Assembly (NCBI RefSeq): GCF_003023845.1
Contig: NZ_PYFT01000001.1
Span: forward strand, 5,394,001 to 5,458,000
Length of the DNA: 64,000 nt
Direction of reading: 5' to 3'
Source of the DNA: Adhaeribacter arboris
GTDB lineage: Bacteria; Bacteroidota; Bacteroidia; Cytophagales; Hymenobacteraceae
The notes under the pieces were generated by a model, which was not told the DNA's origin, did not search any database, and was given only the letters and a program-made list of their open reading frames with translations. The stretch's first letter is position 1; every line of letters starts with the position of its first letter. The position numbers were made by a program, and so were the translations under genes. Of the stretch, positions 16,797 to 25,527 are shown piece by piece.

Positions 16797-17822
16797 CTAA
16801 ATCGATTCGAATTGGCGTAAAAACCGGACGTCGTTCTCAGTAAATAAACGCAGATCTTTTATCTGGTATTTTAGCATGGCAATACGCTCGATACCCATAC
16901 CAAAGGCAAACCCAGAATAACGCACCGGATCAATGTTACAGTTTTTTAATACCTCCGGATCAACCATGCCGGAGCCGCCAATTTCTACCCAGCCACTTTG
17001 TTTGCAGATGTTGCAACCCGCTCCCTTACAAATTAAGCAGGAAATATCAATCTCGGCGCTGGGCTCGGTAAAAGGGAAAAATGAAGGCCGGAAACGAATT
17101 TTAGTGTCGGCGCCGAACATTTCCTGCACAAAATAATACAGGGTTTGTTTTAAATCCGCGAAGCTTACTTTTTCGTCGATAAACAGGCCCTCTACCTGGT
17201 GGAAAATGCAATGCGCCCGCGCGGAAATAGCTTCGTTGCGGTACACCCGACCCGGCGAAAGAGTCCGGATGGGTGGTTTTTCGTTTTCCATAACCCGTAC
17301 CTGCACGCTGGAGGTATGGGTGCGTAACAACATGGCCGCGTCTTCGCCCACGAAGAAAGTATCCTGCATGTCGCGGGCCGGGTGGTTTTCGGGAAAATTC
17401 AGCGCCGAGAAGTTGTGCCAGTCATCTTCAATTTCCGGTCCTTCGGAAAGGTTAAAGCCAATCCGTTCAAAAATTCGGATTATTTCTTCGCGCACTAAGG
17501 TTAAAGGGTGGCGAGTTCCCAAAGTTTGGGGAATAACCGGTAAGGTAAAATCAAAAAGAATTTCGGTGGAGGCAGAGCTGGCAGCTTCTAGTTCTTCTTG
17601 TTTAGCTTTAAATTTAGCTATAGCCTGTTCTTTTAGCGCATTTAGTTCTTGGCCGTAAGCTTTCCGTTGCTCCGGGGCAATATTTTTAATACCATCGAAT
17701 AAATCAGCAATCCGGCCTTTCCGGCCGGTATATAAATTCCGGAATTGTTCTAACTGCTCCTTATTGGTCAATTCAAAGGTCGCCACTTCTTGGGCTACCT
17801 GGACTAATTCTTCAAACATCAT
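16797..17822 (-). CDS. pheS: Phenylalanine--tRNA ligase alpha subunit
   Basis: The 341-residue protein charges tRNA-Phe together with PheT, which is not in this window. The N-terminal coiled coil spans residues about 1-90. The class II core has motif 2 (YRNEAISARAHCIFHQVEG) and motif 3 (GMGIERIAML), plus the Phe-pocket segment FFPFTEPSAEID. A Cys cluster (CLICKGAGCNICKQ) occurs in many bacterial PheS. The second Met (17819) is an equally good start. It is divergent from the TetR-led efflux operon. Confidence 0.97.
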   Translation of the reverse strand: MMFEELVQVAQEVATFELTNKEQLEQFRNLYTGRKGRIADLFDGIKNIAPEQRKAYGQELNALKEQAIAKFKAKQEELEAASSASTEILFDFTLPVIPQTLGTRHPLTLVREEIIRIFERIGFNLSEGPEIEDDWHNFSALNFPENHPARDMQDTFFVGEDAAMLLRTHTSSVQVRVMENEKPPIRTLSPGRVYRNEAISARAHCIFHQVEGLFIDEKVSFADLKQTLYYFVQEMFGADTKIRFRPSFFPFTEPSAEIDISCLICKGAGCNICKQSGWVEIGGSGMVDPEVLKNCNIDPVRYSGFAFGMGIERIAMLKYQIKDLRLFTENDVRFLRQFESI

Positions 17823-18180
17823 AAGTGCAAATATACACTTTATCAGAATTTAGCGAATGTACCCGTTAGGATAAATACTCCCTTTAAAGGTTATAAAAAA
17901 GCCAAATGCAACTTATCTGTTTGAAGCTTTTACTTGATTCTCTGAACATTAGTAAAAATAGAAAGAATAATTCACCGACTAATTCCGGCTTTTTACCGGT
18001 AAATCTTACCCTATTTGCTTTTTTCTTATTGTTCCGACTTCAATCGCCTAATACCTTTAGAACATCTTCAAAAAATTACTAATCTATCTAATAAGATTTC
18101 TATTTAAAGAAAAAAATTAAAAATCTGAGCTAAGTAAGGCCTGCTTTTTAAACAAAAACTAAATTTTTAGGTTATACTCT
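17823..18180. other. Divergent intergenic region between pheS and the efflux operon
   Basis: This AT-rich stretch has no open frame. It holds the 12-bp palindrome TTTACCGGTAAA at 17992-18003, a possible protein-binding site, and should contain the pheS promoter, which I could not pinpoint. The efflux promoter lies at its right end. Confidence 0.45.
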
Positions 18181-18217
18181 GGAAACTTTGGAAACAAAAA
18201 TAGTTTCCTTAGTTTTG
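18181..18217 (+). promoter_or_regulatory. Efflux-operon promoter with overlapping TetR operator
   Basis: TTTG (18187-18190) and TAGTTTTG (18210-18217) are 19 bases apart, an exact fit to the Bacteroidota TTTG/TAnnTTTG promoter. Between them lies GGAAAC-N7-GTTTCC (18190-18195 and 18203-18208), with a further GGAAAC at 18181-18186. A repressor bound there would block the promoter. Transcription would begin near 18223, only about 12 bases before the ATG at 18235, so the upstream GTG at 18217 is not a credible start. Confidence 0.7.
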
Positions 18218-18234
18218 TGCCGGATGTAACGGAA

Positions 18235-18849
18235 ATGGAAATCAAAGATAAAATTTTACAGGCAGCTTTTCGGCTGTTTATGCGCAACGGTATAAAAAGT
18301 GTTTCGATGGATGATATTGCTTTAAACCTGGGAGTGTCGAAAAAAACGCTTTATAAATGGTTCGAAAACAAAGACCAGCTGGTAATGGCTATGTTGCAGG
18401 ACCATTTAGATAAGATGGTGGATGATTGCGGCAGTTTTACGATGCAAGCTAAAAATGCCATTGAAGAGCTTTTTCAGATGATGCAGATGATCCGGCAGCA
18501 ATTAGCCGGCATGCACCCTTCGGTGTTTTACGATCTGCAAAAATACCATCAACCGGCCTGGCAAATCTGGATCACGCACAAAAACAAATTTATTCTGCAG
18601 CAAATTGCCCGGAACCTGAAAGACGGAGTGAAGCAAGGGTTATACCGAACCGATTTTGATCTGGATATAATGGCCCGCTTACGACTGGCCCAAATTGAAG
18701 ATGTATTTAACCCCGAAATATTTCCGCCGGACAAATTTGATTTACAAAAAGTACAGTTAGCCACGCTTGAACATTTTATGCTGGGCATTGCCAGTTTAAA
18801 AGGGCACAAGCTTATTAATGCCTATAAACAAGTTGTTGAACAAGATTAA
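18235..18849 (+). CDS. TetR-family transcriptional regulator
   Basis: The N-terminal helix-turn-helix is typical: KILQAAFRLFMRNGIKSVSM, then DDIALNLGVSKKTLYKWFEN. The remaining 150 residues form the ligand-binding and dimer domain, with no named subfamily. It is the first gene of a plus-strand operon, 3 bp ahead of the TolC gene, and very likely represses its own promoter and the pump genes. The inverted repeat at 18190-18208 is the candidate operator. The inducer is unknown. Confidence 0.92.
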   Translation: MEIKDKILQAAFRLFMRNGIKSVSMDDIALNLGVSKKTLYKWFENKDQLVMAMLQDHLDKMVDDCGSFTMQAKNAIEELFQMMQMIRQQLAGMHPSVFYDLQKYHQPAWQIWITHKNKFILQQIARNLKDGVKQGLYRTDFDLDIMARLRLAQIEDVFNPEIFPPDKFDLQKVQLATLEHFMLGIASLKGHKLINAYKQVVEQD

Positions 18850-18852
18850 ATT

Positions 18853-20331
18853 ATGAAAAAACAATTATTCCGTTTCCTGTTCGCAGGTATTTTCAGTTGG
18901 TCCGCCCAAACTGTTACGGCGCAGCAAGCGCCTCAGGCCTTCAGCCTACAACAAAGTATCGACTACGCCTTAGCTAATCAGCCTAATTTAAAAAATGCTC
19001 AGCTGCAAAACGAAATAGCCAAAGCCCGGATCGGACAGATTCGTTCGCAAGGCTTGCCCCAAATTAATGCGGCCGTGGAGGTAGGTAATAATGTGGTATT
19101 ACAAAAAACGCTGATCGACCCCAATACCTTCGGCCCTCAACTAGAAATAACTCCTCGTACTCTTACGGTGCCGGCGGCAGATATCAACCAAGGCAGAGAT
19201 GTTTTAATTACGCCGGCCTTTGATACGGCCAGGTCTACCAGATCATTACCGCCGCAAACCTTAGCGTTTGGCTTGAAATATTCTGGTTCGGCCGCTATTA
19301 GTGCCAGCCAGTTACTGTTCGATGGTTCGTACCTGATTGGCTTGAAGGCCGCGAAAGTGTATACGGCTTTATCGCAGAAGCAGGCGCAGCAAACCGAAAT
19401 TGATGTGATTGACCAGGTAACCAAAGCATATTACGGAGTTTTAGTTTCCCGGGAACGCCTGAATTTATTAGACCGGAATTTAGAGCGGCTCGAAAATCAA
19501 TTACGCGAAATTACCGAAATTAACCGCCAAGGTTTAGCGGAAAAAATAGACGTAGACCGGCTACGAGTGGCTTACAATAACCTGAAAGTAGAAAAAGATA
19601 AAGCTACTCGTTTGGTAGAACTGGGAGTGGATTTATTAAAATTTCAAATGGGCATGGATTTGAGTCAGCCTTTGGAATTAACGGATAAGTTAGAGAATGC
19701 CCTCGTAGAAGCCGAAGTAGTAGCTAACAGTAACTTTGACTATAGCCAGCGAATAGAATATTCTATTTTAGAAACCCAGCGCGATTTAGCGAAGCTGGAT
19801 ATTAAAAATAAGCAATCGGGTTACTATCCTAAATTATTGTTAAATGGGCGCTATGGGTACAGTGGATCAAGCAATAGTTTCCGGGATTTAGCGCGATTTG
19901 AGACGCAGGTAGCCGAAAAATTTTATCCTAATTGGTTCAATTTTGCTTTCGTGGGAGTAAGCTTGCAGGTACCTATATTTGATGGTTTGCGGAAGAAATA
20001 CGAAGTTCAGGAAGCGAAGCTGACCTTAAAAACGCTGGATAACGGTTTCCGGAATTTACAGCAAAGTATCGACTTGCAGTTAAACCAGTCGAATACCAAT
20101 CTGCAGAACGCCTTGCAGGTAATTAAGTCGCAGAAGGAAAGCCTGGAATTAGCCACCGAAGTAGCCCGCGTAACCAATATTAAATTTAAGGAAGGCGTGG
20201 GCTCTAACCTGGAAGTAATTACCGCCGAAACCGAATTGCGTCAAGCCCAAACCAACTACTACGCTGCCATTTACGATGCGCTTATTGCCAAAGTAGATTT
20301 ACAAAAATCAGCCGGAACCTTACATAAATAA
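18853..20331 (+). CDS. TolC-family outer membrane efflux protein
   Basis: The 492-residue protein has a signal peptide (MKKQLFRFLFAGIFSWSAQT, cleavage after VTA). Two OEP repeats follow, starting with AFSLQQSIDYALANQPNLKN and, in the second half, with SQRIEYSILETQRDLAKLDI. The end has the usual coiled-coil segment (GVGSNLEVITAETELRQAQ). It forms the outer-membrane channel and periplasmic tunnel for the RND pump encoded downstream. It is tightly coupled to the TetR gene and lies 11 bp before the adaptor gene. Confidence 0.95.
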   Translation: MKKQLFRFLFAGIFSWSAQTVTAQQAPQAFSLQQSIDYALANQPNLKNAQLQNEIAKARIGQIRSQGLPQINAAVEVGNNVVLQKTLIDPNTFGPQLEITPRTLTVPAADINQGRDVLITPAFDTARSTRSLPPQTLAFGLKYSGSAAISASQLLFDGSYLIGLKAAKVYTALSQKQAQQTEIDVIDQVTKAYYGVLVSRERLNLLDRNLERLENQLREITEINRQGLAEKIDVDRLRVAYNNLKVEKDKATRLVELGVDLLKFQMGMDLSQPLELTDKLENALVEAEVVANSNFDYSQRIEYSILETQRDLAKLDIKNKQSGYYPKLLLNGRYGYSGSSNSFRDLARFETQVAEKFYPNWFNFAFVGVSLQVPIFDGLRKKYEVQEAKLTLKTLDNGFRNLQQSIDLQLNQSNTNLQNALQVIKSQKESLELATEVARVTNIKFKEGVGSNLEVITAETELRQAQTNYYAAIYDALIAKVDLQKSAGTLHK

Positions 20332-20342
20332 TTTTTTCAGAA

Positions 20343-21500
20343 ATGATACGCACTAATAAAAAGATGAAAAAACAATTATCGATAGCTCTTATAGCTGCCT
20401 TAGTAGGTTTTACGGCCTGCTCGAAAGGTGGTGGCACTCCCGAAGAACAACTCGCGGCTCTTAAAAAACAGCAATCGGAAACGCAAAGCAAAATTGCGGA
20501 ACTGGAAGGTAAAGTAAAAAGTACCGGTAAAGAAACTGCTCCGGCGGCCGCCGCCGTGCAGGTAGTGGTGCAGCCGGTAGAACCCAAAACGTTTGACCAT
20601 TTCCTGGAAGTGCAAGGCAGGGTTGATTTTGACGAAAACGTAGTGGTAAGTCCGAAAGTACCCGGCGTGCTTACCAGTGTGCGGGTGGACGTGGGCGACC
20701 GCGTTACCAAAGGACAAGTTCTGGCAACTATTGACGCTTCTATTCTGGAAACCAGCGAACAGGAACTCCTTACCGGTTTAGAATTAGCCAATACTGTTTT
20801 TGAGAAACAACAACGCCTCTGGGATCAAAAAATAGGTACCGAAATTCAATATTTAACCGCTAAAAATAATAAAGAATCGCTGGAGCGGCGCTTGGCTACT
20901 TTACGGCAGCAAAAAGACCAGTACATTATTAAAGCTCCTATTAGCGGCGTAATTGATGAATTTAACCCGAAAGTAGGGGAAGCCGTAACTCCAGGTTCTC
21001 CTATGCCGGTAGCCCGCATAGTAAATACTTCCAGTATGAAGGTTTTAGCCGAAATTTCGGAAGCCAATGCCGGTAAAATAAACAAAGGCGACGAAGCCAT
21101 AGTAGTTCTGCCCGACTTAAATAAAGAATTTCCCGCTACGGTTACCGTGGTTAGTCAGGCAATTAATTCTTCTTCCCGGTCCTTTCCCGTGGAATTATCC
21201 ATTAAAGGAGGATCAAAATCAGAGCTGCGCCCCAATATGATTGCCTTGATAAAAGTAAAAGATTACGAAAAATCAAAGGCCTTGGTAGTACCCGTAAATG
21301 TGGTGCAACGCGATGATACCGGAGATTTTGTGTACGTAGCCTCGAAAGAAGGTAACCAAAATGTGGTTCGTAAAAAGAAAGTACAGACTGGTTTAAGCTA
21401 TGCGGGTAAAGCCGAAGTAACCGGGGGGCTGGCCGTAAATGATCAGGTGATTACTACCGGTTATCAGAATCTGTACGAAGGTCAAACAATTACTTTTTAA
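20343..21500 (+). CDS. RND efflux periplasmic adaptor (membrane fusion) lipoprotein
   Basis: A lipoprotein signal ends at the Cys in AALVGFTACS. The better start may be the ATG at 20364 (MKKQLSIAL). A short coiled coil (PEEQLAALKKQQSETQ) precedes the adaptor domains. The barrel-sandwich halves are VSPKVPGVLTSVRVDVGDRV and IIKAPISGVIDEFNPKVGEA, with an alpha-hairpin between. A beta-barrel and a membrane-proximal domain complete it. It links the TolC protein to the RND pump in the periplasm. Confidence 0.95.
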   Translation: MIRTNKKMKKQLSIALIAALVGFTACSKGGGTPEEQLAALKKQQSETQSKIAELEGKVKSTGKETAPAAAAVQVVVQPVEPKTFDHFLEVQGRVDFDENVVVSPKVPGVLTSVRVDVGDRVTKGQVLATIDASILETSEQELLTGLELANTVFEKQQRLWDQKIGTEIQYLTAKNNKESLERRLATLRQQKDQYIIKAPISGVIDEFNPKVGEAVTPGSPMPVARIVNTSSMKVLAEISEANAGKINKGDEAIVVLPDLNKEFPATVTVVSQAINSSSRSFPVELSIKGGSKSELRPNMIALIKVKDYEKSKALVVPVNVVQRDDTGDFVYVASKEGNQNVVRKKKVQTGLSYAGKAEVTGGLAVNDQVITTGYQNLYEGQTITF

Positions 21501-21509
21501 AGTAAGCCG

Positions 21510-24500
21510 ATGAAAAATATAAAAGAATTTTTTCCGACCAGCTGGTCTATTGACAATAAAACCAGCATTTATGTAATGACGGTAATCCTGACCATCGCGG
21601 GTTTACTATCGTACAACAGTCTCCAGAAAGAAAACTTTCCGGACATTGTTATTCCCACGATTATTACCGGGGTTATTTACCCCGGTACGTCGCCCTCCGA
21701 TATGGAAAATCTGGTAACCCGGCCTTTGGAGAAAGAAATCAAATCCTTATCGGGCGTTAAAAAAGTTACCTCTAACTCCATGCAGGATTTCTGTATGATA
21801 ACGGTAGAATTTAATACCGACGTGGAAGTAGATGTGGCGAAGCAAAAGGTAAAAGATGCGGTAGATAAAGCGAAAGCCGATTTACCCCAGGATATGCCTA
21901 ATGAGCCAGATGTGCAGGAAGTAAGCTTTTCCGAGTTTCCGATTATGTACATTAACTTGTCCGGCGATTACTCCAGCGATAAGTTAAAGCAGTACGCCGA
22001 AAACGTGCAGGACCGCATCGAAGCTTTATCCGAAATTAATCGGGTAGATATTGTAGGTGCTCTGGAGCAGGAAGTACAAATAAACGTGGATATGTATAAA
22101 ATGCAGGCCGCGCAGGTTACTTTCGGAGATATTCAACGAGCCATTGCTTCCGAAAACATGACCATGTCCGGCGGCTTAATTGAAGTAGGCGAAATGAAAC
22201 GCGCCGTGCGGGTAGTGGGGCAATATACCGATGCCAATGAAATCGGGAACATCGTGGTAAAATCACTGCCGGGAGCCAATATTCCATTGCACGACATTGC
22301 TACGGTTACCGATGGCTTTAAAGAAAAAGAAAGTTACGCCCGCCTGGATGGCAAACCGGTAATTACGCTCAATGTAATTAAGCGCAGCGGCATGAATCTG
22401 ATCGAAGCTTCGGATAAAATCAATGCAATTGTAAAAGAGATGCAGGGCAACGCGCTGCCCAAAGACCTGAAAGTAACGGTAACCGGCGACCAATCAACCC
22501 GTACCCGCCATAGTCTGAATGACCTAATTAATACCATCATCATTGGTTTTATTCTGGTAACGGTTATTTTGATGTTCTTTATGGGTACCACCAACGCTTT
22601 GTTTGTGGGTTTATCAGTGCCTATTTCCATGTTCGTGGCTTTTATCGTGCTATCGTTCTTTGGCATCTCCATGAACATGATTGTGCTTTTTGCCTTTTTG
22701 CTAGCCCTCGGAATTGTAGTAGATGATGCCATTGTGGTAATCGAAAATACGCACCGTATTCACCATGAGCATCCCTGGAGTATTTTTAAATCTGCCAAAG
22801 CGGCTGCCGGCGAAGTATTTGTGCCGGTACTGGCGGGTACGCTCACTACCGTAGCTCCGTTTGCGCCGCTTTTATTCTGGCCGGGTATTGTAGGGGAGTT
22901 TATGTACTATTTGCCGGTTACGCTTATTATTACCTTAATGGCTTCGTTGCTGGTAGCGTTTATTATTAACCCGGTATTTGCGGTGTCATTCATGGGTAAA
23001 AAAGAGGTGAATCCGGTAAAAGCGCGCAAAACATTCCTTTATTCTATGATTGGGATGGCGGTGTTTGCGGGGATTTGTTACTTAGCTGGTTTCCGGGGAG
23101 TAGGTAACTTAACCGTGTTTATTATGCTTTTTGTTGCTTTAAATAAATACGTCTTTACCAGTTGGATTAATTCTTTCCAGACGAAAGTACTGCCTAAGTT
23201 CATGAACTTGTACGAGCGTACTCTACGCGGTGTATTAAAAGGCAGCCGCCCGTGGATGGTGTTAGGTACCGTTATTTTTCTGCTCATACTTTCCGTTGTG
23301 TTTACTATTGTCCGGCAGCCGAAAGTCGACTTTTTCCCGTCCGGTGACCCGAACTTTGTTTACGCCTACTTAACGCTGCCCGTGGGTACCGACCAATCCG
23401 TAACTGACTCTTTGACTAAAGTGGTAGAGCAACGGGTAAATAACGTAATCGGTAAAAATAATCCTGATGTAGAATCGGTAATTGCGAACGTAGCCATTGG
23501 CGCCGGTGACCCCACGCAGCCTTCTTATACGGCCGAGTCGCACAAAGGAAAAGTTACGGTTGCTTTTGTGGAATTTATGGAACGTACGGGCCCAAACACC
23601 AAAACCTACCTGAACAAAATCCGGGAAAGCGTGAAAGGCATTCCGGGCGTGGAAATTATTGTGGACCAGGAGCAAAACGGGCCGCCGGTAGGTAAACCGG
23701 TAAGTATTGAAGTATCCGGCGAAGATTTTGCCCAGCTGATTAAAGTATCCAAAGACGTAGAACAATACATTAATTCTTTGGGTATTGCCGGGATTGAAGA
23801 TTTACGGACCGATTTAGAAGATAAAAACCCGCAAATTAGTGTAGCCATTGACCGCGTACGAGCCAACCGCGAAGGTATCAGCACGGCCCAGGTAGCCATG
23901 GAATTACGAACTGCCATTTTTGGAACCGAGGCGTCTAAGTTTAAACGCGACGAAGACGAGTACCCGATTCAGGTGCGTTACGCGGAGCCTTACCGTAAAA
24001 ATATCGACGCTTTAATGGATATGCGCATTACTTTCCGGGATATGTCGATGGGCGGGGCTATCCGGCAGATTCCATTATCATCGGTAGCTAAAATTGATTA
24101 CTCTAATACGTTTGGGGGTATTCGGCGCAAAAACTTAAAACGGGTAATTACACTTTCGTCTAACGTACTGGAAGGGTATAATGCCAACGAAATTGTTGGC
24201 CAGATTCAACAGTCTTTACCAAATTTTAAAGCGCCGGAAGGCTACGAAGTAAAAATTGGCGGGCAGCAGGAAGATCAAAAAGAAACCAGTGATTTCCTCG
24301 GGGTTGCGTTGATTTCTTCTATTGGTCTAATCTTTTTAATTTTGGTGACTCAGTTTAATTCGGTGTCCAAACCGCTCATTATTTTATCGGAAATTGTGTT
24401 TAGCTTAATTGGAGTACTGTTAGGTTTCTCCATTTTCAACATGAATATCTCTATTGTAATGACGGGAGTAGGTGTAATAGCGCTGGCGGGTATTGTGGTG

Positions 24501-24917
24501 AAGAACGGTATATTACTAGTGGAATTTGCCGATGTACTGCGCGAACGGGAAGGTTATGAGTTGAAAGAAGCAGTAGTAATGGCCGGTAAAACCCGTTTAA
24601 CCCCTGTAATTCTAACCGCTACGGCCGCTATTCTGGGCTTAATTCCATTAGCTATTGGATTGAACCTGAACTTCTTTACCTTGTTCTCGGACTTTGAACC
24701 ACACTTCTTCCTGGGGGGCGATAGCGTCGTATTCTGGGGACCACTCGCCTGGACGATTATCTTTGGCTTAAGTTTTGCTACTATATTAACCCTTTTAGTA
24801 GTGCCGGCTATGTATCTGATTAGTGAGCGCTTTAAATTAAAGATAGGTCGGAAGCCGAAACACGTGCAACCAATAGAGCCTCAACCTCATCTTGTAGAAG
24901 AATACAGTACACATTAA
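21510..24917 (+). CDS. RND-family efflux permease
   Basis: The 1135-residue inner-membrane protein exports substrates using proton influx. It shows the internal repeat of RND pumps: TM1 (IYVMTVILTIAGLLSY), a large porter loop, TM4 with the proton-relay Asp pair near residue 405 (GIVVDDAIVVIEN), and a second half with the conserved Lys near 997 (GIVVKNGILLVEF). About 95 extra residues relative to AcrB lie partly near TM6/TM7 (around 485-560) and in a loop before the last helix. It lacks a recognisable heavy-metal signature, so it is closer to the HAE/multidrug branch. The substrate is unknown. Confidence 0.95.
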   Translation: MKNIKEFFPTSWSIDNKTSIYVMTVILTIAGLLSYNSLQKENFPDIVIPTIITGVIYPGTSPSDMENLVTRPLEKEIKSLSGVKKVTSNSMQDFCMITVEFNTDVEVDVAKQKVKDAVDKAKADLPQDMPNEPDVQEVSFSEFPIMYINLSGDYSSDKLKQYAENVQDRIEALSEINRVDIVGALEQEVQINVDMYKMQAAQVTFGDIQRAIASENMTMSGGLIEVGEMKRAVRVVGQYTDANEIGNIVVKSLPGANIPLHDIATVTDGFKEKESYARLDGKPVITLNVIKRSGMNLIEASDKINAIVKEMQGNALPKDLKVTVTGDQSTRTRHSLNDLINTIIIGFILVTVILMFFMGTTNALFVGLSVPISMFVAFIVLSFFGISMNMIVLFAFLLALGIVVDDAIVVIENTHRIHHEHPWSIFKSAKAAAGEVFVPVLAGTLTTVAPFAPLLFWPGIVGEFMYYLPVTLIITLMASLLVAFIINPVFAVSFMGKKEVNPVKARKTFLYSMIGMAVFAGICYLAGFRGVGNLTVFIMLFVALNKYVFTSWINSFQTKVLPKFMNLYERTLRGVLKGSRPWMVLGTVIFLLILSVVFTIVRQPKVDFFPSGDPNFVYAYLTLPVGTDQSVTDSLTKVVEQRVNNVIGKNNPDVESVIANVAIGAGDPTQPSYTAESHKGKVTVAFVEFMERTGPNTKTYLNKIRESVKGIPGVEIIVDQEQNGPPVGKPVSIEVSGEDFAQLIKVSKDVEQYINSLGIAGIEDLRTDLEDKNPQISVAIDRVRANREGISTAQVAMELRTAIFGTEASKFKRDEDEYPIQVRYAEPYRKNIDALMDMRITFRDMSMGGAIRQIPLSSVAKIDYSNTFGGIRRKNLKRVITLSSNVLEGYNANEIVGQIQQSLPNFKAPEGYEVKIGGQQEDQKETSDFLGVALISSIGLIFLILVTQFNSVSKPLIILSEIVFSLIGVLLGFSIFNMNISIVMTGVGVIALAGIVVKNGILLVEFADVLREREGYELKEAVVMAGKTRLTPVILTATAAILGLIPLAIGLNLNFFTLFSDFEPHFFLGGDSVVFWGPLAWTIIFGLSFATILTLLVVPAMYLISERFKLKIGRKPKHVQPIEPQPHLVEEYSTH

Positions 24918-24928
24918 ATTATACTAAC

Positions 24929-25180
24929 ATGCCACGAACTCAAAACATCGAGCATCAAATCATTAATATAATCAGTAAAACCAAAGAAATTAAGCCTTCC
25001 CGATTGCAGGCCCACGCTAATTTAAGCCGGGAATTTGGTTTCGATACCGTGGATGTTGTTGACATTATTCTGGAACTGGAGAAAAGCTTTAAAATAACCA
25101 TTCCGGATGAAGTGCCGCTCGATACCGTAGGCGATTTTATTCATTATGTTTCCACCCAAACGCTGCGTAAAGCGAGTTAG
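24929..25180 (+). CDS. Acyl-carrier-protein-like protein with Thr at the Ser site
   Basis: The 83-residue protein fits the ACP fold over its whole length: helix 1 (IEHQIINIISKTKEI), then LSREFGFDTVDVVDIILELE, then the acidic helix and TVGDFIHYV. In ACP the motif D-S-L receives phosphopantetheine on Ser. Here it is D39-T40-V41 (codon ACC at 25046-25048). A normal holo-ACP is therefore doubtful, although Thr modification is not excluded. It starts 11 bp after the RND gene and precedes the operon's terminator-like hairpin, so it is probably co-transcribed with the pump. Confidence 0.8.
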   Translation: MPRTQNIEHQIINIISKTKEIKPSRLQAHANLSREFGFDTVDVVDIILELEKSFKITIPDEVPLDTVGDFIHYVSTQTLRKAS

Positions 25181-25227
25181 CAAGGGATGTAATTTAAATT
25201 TGCGGACCAGAGTGATAATTAATAACG

Positions 25228-25261
25228 GGAAAGGCGGATCTTGAAAAAGGTTCGCCTTTCC
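25228..25261 (+). terminator. Terminator-like hairpin after the efflux operon
   Basis: GGAAAGGCG (25228-25236) pairs with CGCCTTTCC (25253-25261). The stem can extend to 11 bp with one wobble pair. The T tract after it is poor, so termination may be weak. Confidence 0.6.
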
Positions 25262-25292
25262 TGTTACTAGTAAGGTTGTTAATTTTTTAGTG

Positions 25293-25308
25293 AGCCAAGT
25301 ACTTGGCT
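25293..25308. promoter_or_regulatory. 16-bp perfect palindrome
   Basis: AGCCAAGTACTTGGCT reads the same on both strands with no spacer. It lies between the efflux-operon terminator and the DUF3810 gene. A site this symmetric is a plausible dimer-binding operator, but no cognate regulator can be named. Confidence 0.4.
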
Positions 25309-25347
25309 TTGCAATTCTCACTTCTAAAGGAATTATTTTGAATTTTC

Positions 25348-25395
25348 AGGCTGCAATAAAGAATGGACTAAAAAGTTATTTCTTTATTGCAGCCT
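25348..25395. repeat. 16-bp perfect inverted repeat
   Basis: AGGCTGCAATAAAGAA (25348-25363) and its inverse (25380-25395) flank a 16-base loop. There is no T tract on either side. It could be an RNA hairpin in the 5' region of the DUF3810 gene or a small repeat element. Confidence 0.6.
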
Positions 25396-25527
25396 AATTG
25401 ATGGTAAGAAACAAGTAAATACCTGGATTTAATATTCTAAAGATTGAAGGAGTGAACCTTCTGAAATTAAATTTAACTTATAGTTAAGAGGTAGATTGCT
25501 TCTGTTATTTATAGTAGAATTGGTAAA

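Noticed and set aside
17206-17658. Plus-strand 150-codon frame opposite pheS
   Set aside because: It is antisense to conserved pheS motifs 2 and 3, with no independent support.
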